Shown piece after piece: positions 23,433-31,903 of a DNA stretch of 41,322 nt (positions are counted from its first letter, which is position 1; every line of letters starts with the position of its first letter). The DNA is from Thermovibrio sp. (GTDB lineage: Bacteria > Aquificota > Desulfurobacteriia > Desulfurobacteriales > Desulfurobacteriaceae): NCBI GenBank assembly GCA_003978105.1, contig QOAO01000004.1, positions 1 through 41,322 of the forward strand, read 5' to 3'. Both the position numbers and the translations under genes were made by a program. Under the pieces are notes generated by a model. That model worked only from the letters and a program-made list of their open reading frames with translations. It did not search any database and had not been told where the DNA came from.

Positions 23433-26400
23433 TCACTTTTTCCTTCTTCTGCGGAGAGTTGCAAGTGGAAGAAGTCCTAACAGGTAGGAGAGAGCTCCAC
23501 CAACACCGGCCGACGGTGAGAGGGAACATCCACCGTTTCCGCCGCCACTTCCTGTTGATATAGCGTTTGTTGAAGACCCTGTTGCACCAGTAGTTGTCTC
23601 TGGAGCTGGTTGTTCAGTTGCTTTAACCAGAGCAACCGTTACGTCATTTGAATCTGCTCTTGAAGCCTGCTGTAGGGTAACAATGAGTTTGTTTCCTTTT
23701 ACCTTTACATCCTTAAGAGCTCCCGATGGATTTGTAAATACTTTGTAGTCCTGAGGAGTCCCTACAGTAGGGATAACTTCTAACGTACTTTCTGGACCAA
23801 TAAGGTTAACTACAAATGCCTGTTCAACCTCGTAACCACTTGGAACGAATGACGTATTAACGTTATCAGAGGTTCCTGTCAATGGATTAATACCTGCAGC
23901 CTCCTTGGACCAGACGGCCTTGACGATGGCGTTTCCATCGTAGGATTTAACCTGAACATCTGTTGGTGCAAAATAAGCAAGAGTAAGCTCCCTTAAGTCT
24001 TGCTCAGTAAAGTTTCCGCTGTATCCCTCTATCGCAGCCTTTGGAACTTCAAAGACCGTTACGCCGGGGACTGTATCGATGTGTGCGTACTTCTTGATAG
24101 GTCTGTTGAACTTACCATCAGGACTGTGGCAGTCCTCACACTGGAGAACGTGCATCGGGTCGTTGGCATAGGCTGCATCCCCGCCTGTACGCTGAGGATT
24201 TGTACTTACAGGTGCGACGTTGTGGCTCATTATGTAGGAACCGTCGTAGATACCAAGATGGTAAACATACTGAACAGTAAGGCCTGGATGCTTTTCAAAG
24301 TATCCCGGATAAACCTTTTCTATCGCATCTTTAAGTGCCTTTGCCGCAAATGAGATTTCATCCTTGTTGTCAACAAACGGAGCTTCAGCCCAGCTGTCCT
24401 TAACAATCTGTTTTGTCTCGTTCGTTAGGGGGTCAACTATCTGGTTGGGCAGAACCGACTTAACAACCCATCCGGTCGTGGCATTGGAATCGTCAAACAG
24501 AGGTTTTCCGTTTACAAACCTTCCGACGATTTTCATCTTTGTAGTGTCAATACCGAGCTGCTGAGCCTCTTCCTGTGGAAACTCAACTTCATCGCCATAC
24601 TTGCCAACGTAAGCCCAGAATACCATTCCTCCTGGAATTACGTACTTATTATTGAGGGCTTTTGCCGGTATGTAAGGCTTTCCGTCTTTGAAGTAGATAA
24701 GACCGAACTCAGCTTCAGGTCTGTTGTCGTTTGATAGGTCAAAGGTTTCTGGGTCTACTCTGAAGACCATATGGAGAATCCTGTTCGGAACAGTTCTTCC
24801 ATCTGAAAGTCTCCAGTAGAGCTCTGCAATGGCGTTTGCAGGTTTAATCATGAGCTTAGGAGGTTGACCTTTTCCGGGAACGTGTGGGAACCAGACATAG
24901 TCCGGATAGAACGGAACTGTTGCATCGTGTTCTTCATCAAAGTTCCAGAATAGGTGTCCCTTTCCCTCCTCTGTTGTCCTTATGAGGGTTTGGATAACGC
25001 CGTTGAACTTCTGCGGGATGTGACATACTGTACAGTGAATGTTGTTAAGGTGTTTCTCCTCAGCATCTCCAGGTCCAAATACTCCTGCGTGGTCAGCAAG
25101 GTAGTTTGTGTGGCACTGTTTACACGTAACGGTTCCCGAAAGGTCTGAGCGAACGTTGAATCCGTCTGTTCCTTTTGCAAGGTCGTGGGATGGTATCAAA
25201 GCAGACGTTGAGGGATAGTACCCCTCTCCAATGTAGTCGTGGGGAACGGGCTGGTGACAGTCTGCACACTTCATTCCGGCCTCTGCGTGAACGTCCAAGT
25301 AGGGAACCTTTTCCCACTGCCCCGTCTTCGGATTGTAGAACTCCGGCCTTTTATCCTTATCGATTACCTTGTGGGGAAGGCCGTCACTTCCAATTTCTGC
25401 TACATCTCCAATTTCTTGAGCCCTCTTGAAGAATCCCGGAGATGTAAGTATGTAGAGGTCTCCAAATAGGCCTATGTTGTCAAAGGGCGTTATCTTTCCA
25501 TCCCCGTCAAAGTCCATTACACCGGCGTGACAGCGGGCACAGGATTCGTTGGAGGTTGAACCTATGAGGTTGTGGAAGTTTTGGACGGCAGTTGCATTGT
25601 AGGATACGAGCCAATCATCGTCCGTGGCACTTCCCGGAGGTTTCATTGTAGCATTGACAGTCCCAAGTCTTGCTCCGATAGTGTCCGCCCAGCCGGGGTG
25701 TTTAAATATCCAAGTGGTTTTTCTTACCAATCCCAAATCGTAGGAGTATGCGTGGCAGATTAAACAGTCGTTATCCCTTACATTGGGAACAACCTTGTCT
25801 CCAGCTTTTGCGTGATAGTCCCAAATGGCAAGTTTTCCTGAGCCGTCAGTTTTGTTTATGAGATAGTCACCGTAGTAAACACCGTTGTTTAGTGCACTTT
25901 GAACCTCATTCATGTCCATTTTGTCAAGCCTGTTGTCTTTCTGGTCCTTTAGTCCGTATCCACCACCGGGGTGGCAGATGGAACACTTCCCAACGTCCCA
26001 GTCTGCTGTTGTTTGGTCAATATCTAAGGGGTCTGTTGTCTTGTAAGGAGCGATGTGGAACATGTGCGGAACGCTTCTCCTGTTGTACATTCCCCCGGGA
26101 CCGTAGACGTTTTTGGGACCGAACCACTTAAGCCACAGCTTTGTTTGGTCTGCAGGTAAGCCGTTTGTAAATTGAGTATCCCCGTACTTACTGTAGTAGA
26201 GTTTGTAAACGTCCGATGTTAGTGTTGAGAGTCTTCCTTGTTGGGTGTGCCATCCCTCGTTGATGAAGTTCAGGTCGTGACACCCTCCACAGGACTTTTC
26301 GTAGCTCACCGGTAGACTTGACTGGACAGTTCCATTGTCGGACAGGATTTTGTTGCCCAAAACGTCCTTTAAATCAACTGTTGGATGACCGTAAGCAGGC

Positions 26401-26450
26401 AGGGAGAACAATAAAGACATCATAACTAAAAGCTTCAGGTTCCGCCTCAT
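23433..26450 (-). CDS. Octaheme c-type cytochrome with C-terminal sorting tail
   Basis: The 1005-residue exported protein has a Sec signal (about 1-21, ending PAYG) and eight CxxCH heme motifs: near residues 54, 156, 229, 304, 395, 443, 473 and 771. A long heme-free stretch (about 480-770) and a Ca2+-loop-like DFDGDGKITPFD (about 313) are present. After residue 775 comes a heme-free strand-rich domain, a Thr/Ser/Gly linker, and a tail GGGNGGCSLSPSAG, one hydrophobic helix and RRRRKK. That tail resembles the GlyGly-CTERM/JDVT-CTERM type of cleavable surface anchors. I choose the ATG at 26450 because GGAGG is five bases upstream; the ATG at 26462 begins within that site. It probably moves electrons in the periplasm or on the surface; the electron acceptor is unknown. 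Confidence 0.88.
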   Translation of the reverse strand: MRRNLKLLVMMSLLFSLPAYGHPTVDLKDVLGNKILSDNGTVQSSLPVSYEKSCGGCHDLNFINEGWHTQQGRLSTLTSDVYKLYYSKYGDTQFTNGLPADQTKLWLKWFGPKNVYGPGGMYNRRSVPHMFHIAPYKTTDPLDIDQTTADWDVGKCSICHPGGGYGLKDQKDNRLDKMDMNEVQSALNNGVYYGDYLINKTDGSGKLAIWDYHAKAGDKVVPNVRDNDCLICHAYSYDLGLVRKTTWIFKHPGWADTIGARLGTVNATMKPPGSATDDDWLVSYNATAVQNFHNLIGSTSNESCARCHAGVMDFDGDGKITPFDNIGLFGDLYILTSPGFFKRAQEIGDVAEIGSDGLPHKVIDKDKRPEFYNPKTGQWEKVPYLDVHAEAGMKCADCHQPVPHDYIGEGYYPSTSALIPSHDLAKGTDGFNVRSDLSGTVTCKQCHTNYLADHAGVFGPGDAEEKHLNNIHCTVCHIPQKFNGVIQTLIRTTEEGKGHLFWNFDEEHDATVPFYPDYVWFPHVPGKGQPPKLMIKPANAIAELYWRLSDGRTVPNRILHMVFRVDPETFDLSNDNRPEAEFGLIYFKDGKPYIPAKALNNKYVIPGGMVFWAYVGKYGDEVEFPQEEAQQLGIDTTKMKIVGRFVNGKPLFDDSNATTGWVVKSVLPNQIVDPLTNETKQIVKDSWAEAPFVDNKDEISFAAKALKDAIEKVYPGYFEKHPGLTVQYVYHLGIYDGSYIMSHNVAPVSTNPQRTGGDAAYANDPMHVLQCEDCHSPDGKFNRPIKKYAHIDTVPGVTVFEVPKAAIEGYSGNFTEQDLRELTLAYFAPTDVQVKSYDGNAIVKAVWSKEAAGINPLTGTSDNVNTSFVPSGYEVEQAFVVNLIGPESTLEVIPTVGTPQDYKVFTNPSGALKDVKVKGNKLIVTLQQASRADSNDVTVALVKATEQPAPETTTGATGSSTNAISTGSGGGNGGCSLSPSAGVGGALSYLLGLLPLATLRRRRKK

Positions 26451-26607
26451 TTTTTCCTCCATTTTCTGGTTATTAACTTAATTTATATTAATCAAATTTA
26501 GAGAAGTCAATATAGTTACTAATTTAATAAAAAAATATTTATATTTCGAGATTTACTTGATAGACAAAAACCAATCATTTTTAATTCTCGTAGACAACTA
26601 AAGACAA

Positions 26608-26642
26608 TTTTGATTAAAAGTCTTAAAATGTTTTAATCAAAA
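26608..26642. promoter_or_regulatory. Perfect 12-bp dyad, possible operator of argD and the cytochrome gene
   Basis: TTTTGATTAAAA (26608-26619) and its exact inverted copy TTTTAATCAAAA (26631-26642) are 11 bases apart, ending three bases before the argD ribosome site. A third copy of the core, TTAATCAAA, lies at 26488-26496, on the cytochrome side of this 207-base AT-rich divergent region. It does not match the ArgR box. No clear -35/-10 pair could be chosen in such AT-rich DNA. Confidence 0.5.
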
Positions 26643-26657
26643 ATGAAGGAGTTAAAG

Positions 26658-27851
26658 ATGGAAAAAGAAAGTGTTGTAAAGACAGAAAAGTTTGTAATGA
26701 AAACCTACAATAGATTTCCCGTCGCTTTCATAAGGGGTGAAGGGTGTTGGCTCTACGATGAAAGTGGAAAAAAGTACCTTGATATGCTGGCAGGCATTGC
26801 AGTTTGCAACTTAGGGCACTGTCATCCTAAAGTTTCCGAAGCAATCTGTGAACAGGCCAAAACCCTTATTCACACGTCCAACCTCTTCCACATAAAACCT
26901 CAAGCAGAGCTTGCAGAGCTCCTCTGTAAAAACTCCTTTGGAGATAAGGTCTTCTTCTGTAATTCTGGGGCGGAAGCAAACGAAGGAGCTCTCAAACTTG
27001 CAAGGAGGTACGGAACGGAAAAGGATCCTGAAAAGTACGAAATAGTAGCCTTTAAAAACTCCTTTCACGGAAGAACAATGGCTGCTGTAACAGTTACAGG
27101 ACAGGGAAAGTACAGTCAGGGATTTGGCCCTATGATTCCCGGCGTTAAGTTTGCAGAGTTCAACAACCTCTCATCAGTTGAGAAAGTAGTTTCTGAAAGG
27201 ACTGCTGGAATAATAGTTGAACCGATTCAGGGGGAAGGAGGAGTTATTCCAGCAGAAAAAAACTTCTTAGAGGGACTGAGGGAAATTTCGGATAGATACG
27301 ACGCCCTCTTGATATTTGATGAGGTCCAAACGGGAATTGGAAGGACGGGAAGTCTTTTTGCCTACCAAAACTACGGAGTTGAGCCGGATGTTATGACACT
27401 TGCAAAAGCCCTCGGAAACGGTGTTCCAATTGGGGCTATTGTTACAAAGGGGAAAGCGTCAGAGGTTTTAAAACCCGGACTTCACGCATCGACATTTGGG
27501 GGGAACTTCTTAGCAACAAGAGCCGGTGTTGAGGTTATAAAGACAGTGACAGAGCCAGGATTTTTAGATAGAGTGAGGGAGAAGGGAAGTTACCTGAGGA
27601 AGAGGCTTTCCGAAATTAAGGAGGAATTCCCAAACCTTATTTTGGAGGTAAGAGGACTTGGATTAATGGTGGGAGTTCTCTTATCAAAAATCTGTGGTCG
27701 GATAGTCATGTCAGCACTTGAAAAGGGACTTATTATTAACTGTACTGCTGGGAATGTTTTAAGGTTTGTTCCTCCTCTTGTAATTACTGAGGAGGAAATA
27801 GATTACGGAATGGAAATTCTCAGAGAGGTGCTGAAGGAAGATGAAAGTTAA
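26658..27851 (+). CDS. argD: Acetylornithine aminotransferase
   Basis: A PLP-dependent class III aminotransferase of 397 residues. The signatures are LDMLAGIAVCNLGHCHPKV, FFCNSGAEANEGALKLAR (phosphate loop), FHGRTMAAV, PIQGEGGVIPA, LLIFDEVQTGIGRTG and TLAKALGNGVPIGAI, where the Lys binds PLP. It makes N-acetylornithine for arginine; in some bacteria it also serves lysine synthesis. I start at the ATG at 26658 because AAGGAG precedes it by six bases; the ATG at 26643 contains that site. The 3' end overlaps the next gene by 11 bases. Confidence 0.9.
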   Translation: MEKESVVKTEKFVMKTYNRFPVAFIRGEGCWLYDESGKKYLDMLAGIAVCNLGHCHPKVSEAICEQAKTLIHTSNLFHIKPQAELAELLCKNSFGDKVFFCNSGAEANEGALKLARRYGTEKDPEKYEIVAFKNSFHGRTMAAVTVTGQGKYSQGFGPMIPGVKFAEFNNLSSVEKVVSERTAGIIVEPIQGEGGVIPAEKNFLEGLREISDRYDALLIFDEVQTGIGRTGSLFAYQNYGVEPDVMTLAKALGNGVPIGAIVTKGKASEVLKPGLHASTFGGNFLATRAGVEVIKTVTEPGFLDRVREKGSYLRKRLSEIKEEFPNLILEVRGLGLMVGVLLSKICGRIVMSALEKGLIINCTAGNVLRFVPPLVITEEEIDYGMEILREVLKEDES

Positions 27852-29565
27852 GGAATTGAACTTTAGGTCCTCCCTTTTTTTTGAGTGCAGTAATGTCAAA
27901 CAGGAAACAATTGTAGATGCACTGGATTTCTTTGTTGAAAGGTTAAAGAAACTTTCAATAAACCTTGATGGTGTATATCCCGGAGATGTATTTTCCCTTC
28001 CCTTTGCAATGTACATTTCAGACAGAACAGCAGCTCCGTTAAAAACAGAAAATTTTATAAAAAAAACTGACAAGCTCCTTTTAGTTTTCTCTGCCCTTCC
28101 CTTTGAGCTTGTTTCGGAGAAGTACATATCAGAAAAGACATTACTCTTTCGGAAAATAGCTCCCAACTCCCCTTCCCTACTAATTCTATCTGAAAGAAAC
28201 TTCAAGGGGGTTGATTTTCAGCTTATAAAGGGGAAAGTGGAAAAACTCTTTTCATACCAGTTTATAAGGGAAGCAAGGGAAAACTTCTTTTGGCCTATTG
28301 AGGGTGAGGTCACGGCCGTTTCTGAAAGACTCTGGGAGCTTTCAAAGAAGGAGCTCTCAAACTTCCTCAGAGCTAAGAGAATTAGGGATTCTGCGAGAAA
28401 GTACTTGAGGGACGAAGAAGTTGTAAATTTAAACCTCATTGACTCAGACGTTGAACTTTCTCTATGGGAAAAGTTTAAAAAGGGAAATCTTGTAAAACCC
28501 TCACTTAAAGGAAAGGGAGGTAAAGGGGAAAAAATTACCTTTGAAAAGCTGTTTCAGATAAGAGACCCTCACCTTTCATCAGCAGTAACTTCTGTTTTAG
28601 AGTACGTATCGCAGAGTATTGAGTACAGATTTCCAACCTACTTGGCCTATTCGAACGTTGAGATAACAGAGAGAAAAGGAGTTTTAATAGTTCCAAAGGT
28701 TACGGAGGAGCTAAACGGTGCAGATTTGAGGGTGGAGTTCATTGTCAGGTTGGAAAAGATTAAAGAAAACTTAAAGAAAATAAATCACTTGCTTCAAAGC
28801 TCAATTGTAGAATTGGCAAAAGATGTATTCAAAAAAGATTTCTTTACTCCCCAGATTGATTCTTCCCTTGATGAAAAGCTCAACAGGGGAAGCATATACC
28901 TGAGCTGGTACATTGATAGAGAGATGGCAGACAGGATAAATGAAAAAATTAACAGGAGATGGCTTTTAAGCAGACTGCTTTATAGAAAAAGAATAAAAAC
29001 GGAGTTTCTTGAACTGATTAAACTAATTGAAAATTTCGAGTTCAACCTTGAAAATTTAGAAGTTCTAAAGACAAAATTGGGCAGTCTGTGGAGGAAAAAC
29101 TCAAACCTCTTTAAGGCCAAATCAAGGGAAATTTTCGATGCAATTGAGAAAGGTAAACTCTGGCCCTTAGTAGCAATTTTCTCAGTCAAGGAAACTTCAT
29201 TAAGGGAGCCTTTAGACTTTCTCATTAAGCTAAAAGGTTATGAAAACTACCACCATTTACTCTCCAGTTTAGATACGTACTACACCCCCGTTTTAACAAA
29301 GAGAATTTACAGGCCAAGCTGGGAAAGGGTAATAAGAGGAAAACTACCTATTTTTTTAAAGGGAGAACCCTTAAATCCCAGGTCCTTCTCAACCTATGTT
29401 CTACAGACAGGGGATGGTAAGTTCTTGGGAACTCTTCCAAAGACCATATCCCACTACATATTTGCTAAGGAGAGAAAGGGAAAAAGAGTGACTTGCAGAG
29501 AGCTCTACTTCGAACCTGACGTGTTCAGTGAGAACTCCTACTGGGTAGAAATCAAATGTCTCTAA
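27841..29565 (+). CDS. Large protein of unknown function
   Basis: I do not recognise this 574-residue protein. It is cytoplasmic by appearance (no signal, no membrane helix), Lys/Glu-rich and largely helical from about 300 to 450, with a Gly/Lys linker (KGKGGKGEK) near 225. The last 80 residues (PIFLKGEPLNPRSFSTYVLQ, GKFLGTLPKTISHYIFA) show a weak similarity in pattern to a HIRAN domain, known from DNA-processing enzymes; that is a guess. It begins inside the argD 3' end behind GAAGGAAG and overlaps the following ATPase gene by 10 bases, so the three are co-transcribed. Confidence 0.6.
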   Translation: MKVKELNFRSSLFFECSNVKQETIVDALDFFVERLKKLSINLDGVYPGDVFSLPFAMYISDRTAAPLKTENFIKKTDKLLLVFSALPFELVSEKYISEKTLLFRKIAPNSPSLLILSERNFKGVDFQLIKGKVEKLFSYQFIREARENFFWPIEGEVTAVSERLWELSKKELSNFLRAKRIRDSARKYLRDEEVVNLNLIDSDVELSLWEKFKKGNLVKPSLKGKGGKGEKITFEKLFQIRDPHLSSAVTSVLEYVSQSIEYRFPTYLAYSNVEITERKGVLIVPKVTEELNGADLRVEFIVRLEKIKENLKKINHLLQSSIVELAKDVFKKDFFTPQIDSSLDEKLNRGSIYLSWYIDREMADRINEKINRRWLLSRLLYRKRIKTEFLELIKLIENFEFNLENLEVLKTKLGSLWRKNSNLFKAKSREIFDAIEKGKLWPLVAIFSVKETSLREPLDFLIKLKGYENYHHLLSSLDTYYTPVLTKRIYRPSWERVIRGKLPIFLKGEPLNPRSFSTYVLQTGDGKFLGTLPKTISHYIFAKERKGKRVTCRELYFEPDVFSENSYWVEIKCL

Positions 29566-30506
29566 GGGTTTCAAACCTTTCTGTTGAAGTAGAGGGAACA
29601 AAGCTTATAGAGGATATAAGCTTTGAGTGCAGAAGGGGAGAGAGAGTAGCTCTTGTTGGTGAAAGTGGAAGTGGGAAATCCCTTGCAGCACTTTCTGTTC
29701 TAAAGCTCCTTCCTCAAAACTTCAGAGTAAGGGGTACTGTAAGTTTTGGGAAAAGGGACGTTTTAAAGTTGAAAGGGGAGGAGCTCCGTAATTTCCGCTG
29801 GAAGGAAGTTTCGATAGTCTTTCAGGACCCATCATCATCTTTAAATCCCTTAATGACCGTTGGAAAGCAGGTTGAAGAAGTTCTGGTCTACCACAATTTC
29901 AGAGGAAGCAAGGAGGAGCTCAAGAATAGGGTTTTAGAGTTATTCAAACTGGTAAAAATACCATTGGCTGAAGAGAGAATAGATGCCTATCCTCACCACC
30001 TTTCGGGAGGATTAAAACAGAGGGTGGCAATCGCAATGGCTCTTGCCTGTAGTCCAAAGTTCCTGATAGCAGATGAACCTACAACCGCACTTGATGTCAC
30101 AGTTCAGAGGGAAATACTCAACCTTTTGGGGGAGCTTTCTAAAAAGGAGAGGATAGGTACTGTTCTTATTACACACGACATGGGAGTTGTAGAGGAGTTT
30201 TCAGAGAGAGTCTTCGTAGTCTATTCAGGATTTACAGTTGAGGAAGGAAGGACAAAGGACGTGTTTAAAAATCCCCTTCATCCCTACACTGATGGGCTCA
30301 TAAAGTGCTCTCCAAGTATGGAGAGTGTGAAGGTAAAGGGGGAACTCCAGACAATTCCTGGAAACGTTCCTGAACCGAAAAACCGCCCATCTGGTTGCCC
30401 CTTCCATCCAAGGTGTAAATTTAAAAGAAAAGTGTGCATTGAGCAAGTTCCACCACTTAAGACTTTTAAAGATAGGAAAGTTCGTTGTTTCTTTCCTCTA
30501 ACTTGA
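29556..30506 (+). CDS. Oligopeptide/dipeptide-type ABC transporter ATPase (DppD/OppD)
   Basis: The 316-residue ATPase has Walker A GESGSGKS, the Q-loop [15 protein letters not shown], the signature [15 protein letters not shown], Walker [12 protein letters not shown] and the switch THD. The end, [14 protein letters not shown] ... [21 protein letters not shown], is the C-terminal oligopeptide-transporter domain, whose four Cys bind a 4Fe-4S cluster in some members. No permease, binding protein or second ATPase is adjacent, so its partners must be elsewhere. The start overlaps the previous gene by 10 bases with a weak ribosome site. Confidence 0.85.
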   Translation: MSLRVSNLSVEVEGTKLIEDISFECRRGERVALVGESGSGKSLAALSVLKLLPQNFRVRGTVSFGKRDVLKLKGEELRNFRWKEVSIVFQDPSSSLNPLMTVGKQVEEVLVYHNFRGSKEELKNRVLELFKLVKIPLAEERIDAYPHHLSGGLKQRVAIAMALACSPKFLIADEPTTALDVTVQREILNLLGELSKKERIGTVLITHDMGVVEEFSERVFVVYSGFTVEEGRTKDVFKNPLHPYTDGLIKCSPSMESVKVKGELQTIPGNVPEPKNRPSGCPFHPRCKFKRKVCIEQVPPLKTFKDRKVRCFFPLT

Positions 30507-30532
30507 CTTAAGGTTAAACCTTATGGTTTAAT
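30503..30532 (+). promoter_or_regulatory. Promoter of resB-ccsA with overlapping palindromes
   Basis: TTGACT (30503-30508) and TTTAAT (30527-30532), 18 bases apart, begin at the stop codon of the ATPase gene. The spacer contains AAGGTTAAACCTT, a 13-base palindrome, and AAACC-TTAT-GGTTT, which would suit a repressor or activator. The start would lie about 35 bases before the resB ATG. Confidence 0.6.
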
Positions 30533-30574
30533 AGTCCCATATCCTAAAAGAACACAGACAGCTAAGGAGCCACA

Positions 30575-31891
30575 ATGTTTAAGAAGCTCTACGACTTTTT
30601 CAGCTCTGTAAAGTTAGCCATTTTCCTTCTGCTAACCCTGGCTGTTACTTCTATAGTCGGAACGATAATTGAGCAACAGCAGGACCCTGAAAAGTATCTC
30701 AGGGAGTACGGAGAAACTACATACAGAATTCTAAAGTTTTTAGGATTCACCGATGTCTATCACTCTTGGTGGTACATAACACTCCTGACACTTTTAGCAG
30801 TTAACTTAATAGTCTGTTCAATCAAGCGGCTTCCTAAAATCTGGAAAGTAGCTATGAAGCCGCGAAAAACCCTTCCTCCTGGCTATGAGAAAGGACTAAA
30901 AATCTCAAACACTATAACGTTAAATGCAAATATTTCGGAACTAAAAGAAAAACTGATAGAAGTTTTAAAAAGCTACAGATACAAACCAGAAGTTTCCCTC
31001 GAAAATAATAGAGAGGTTCACATTTTTGCAGATAAAAATGTATTTTCTCGATTCGGTGTTTACATTGTTCACCTTGGTGTTCTTATAGTCCTTATAGGTG
31101 GCTTAACGACGGCCTTGTTTGGATTCAGAGGTTATATGAACCTCGCTGAAGGGTCGAAAAGCAATCTTGTTAGCTTTTTTTCCGGGCCAAAAATCATCGA
31201 ACTTCCCTTTTACGTAAGGTGCAACAATTTTAAAATTGATTTCTATCCTTCTGGGATGCCAAAGGCTTACATTTCGGACCTATCAATCATAGAGAACGGG
31301 AAGGAGGTATTAAGAAAAACAATTAAGGTTAATGACCCGCTAAAGTATGAAGGAATTTACTTCTACCAAGCTAGCTATGGACAGGGGGAAGCTTTTCTAA
31401 AAATTGTCTCTAAATCAGGCCAAAGGATTGTCGGTATTGCCTTTGGCCAGCCTGTAAAGTTGGGAGAGAATACTTACTTGAGAATAGTAAGCATAGATGG
31501 AAATACGATGACAATAGGAATAGAGTTCATAAGGAACGGGAAAGTTCAACCTGGAGTCATAAAACCCTTTGTCCTGTACAAAATTCCGGGGACGGATAAG
31601 TCTGTGGCAATGGTTGATTTCAAACCTCTATTTTACACAGGGCTTCAAGTTTCAAAGGACCCGGGAACTTGGATTGTTTGGACCGGTAGTACTATTTTGA
31701 TTTTGGGACTCATAGTTGCCTTCTTTATTCCCCACAGGAGAGTCTGGGCAAGAATAGAGAGAAAGGAGGAAAATAGGGCAAGGCTCATTATTGGAGGACT
31801 TGCTAACAAAGGGAGTGAGGGATTGGCTACGGAAATTGAGGAGGTCTTAGGGGTGCTGAAGTCTTTATACTGTGAAAATACCCCTAAGTAA
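30575..31891 (+). CDS. resB: Cytochrome c biogenesis protein ResB/Ccs1
   Basis: The 438-residue membrane protein has the system II layout: two N-terminal helices (LAIFLLLTLAVTSIVGTII and WWYITLLTLLAVNLIVCSI), a third at about 155-175 after FSRFGVYIVHLGVLIVLIGG, a large external domain (KVNDPLKYEGIYFYQASYG) and a final helix near 370-390. With CcsA it delivers heme to exported apocytochromes. AGGAG precedes the ATG. It shares its transcript with ccsA and supplies the maturation route that the octaheme cytochrome at 23433-26450 needs. Confidence 0.92.
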   Translation: MFKKLYDFFSSVKLAIFLLLTLAVTSIVGTIIEQQQDPEKYLREYGETTYRILKFLGFTDVYHSWWYITLLTLLAVNLIVCSIKRLPKIWKVAMKPRKTLPPGYEKGLKISNTITLNANISELKEKLIEVLKSYRYKPEVSLENNREVHIFADKNVFSRFGVYIVHLGVLIVLIGGLTTALFGFRGYMNLAEGSKSNLVSFFSGPKIIELPFYVRCNNFKIDFYPSGMPKAYISDLSIIENGKEVLRKTIKVNDPLKYEGIYFYQASYGQGEAFLKIVSKSGQRIVGIAFGQPVKLGENTYLRIVSIDGNTMTIGIEFIRNGKVQPGVIKPFVLYKIPGTDKSVAMVDFKPLFYTGLQVSKDPGTWIVWTGSTILILGLIVAFFIPHRRVWARIERKEENRARLIIGGLANKGSEGLATEIEEVLGVLKSLYCENTPK

Positions 31892-31903
31892 GGAGGATTA
31901 GAA

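Noticed and set aside
24000..26131. Many open frames on the plus strand opposite the cytochrome gene
   Set aside because: They are shadows of a 1005-codon gene with eight heme motifs, and have no ribosome sites or recognisable motifs.
26608..26642. The argD dyad as an ArgR box or FNR box
   Set aside because: It lacks the ArgR consensus pattern, and the half-sites TTGAT/ATCAA are much too far apart for FNR.
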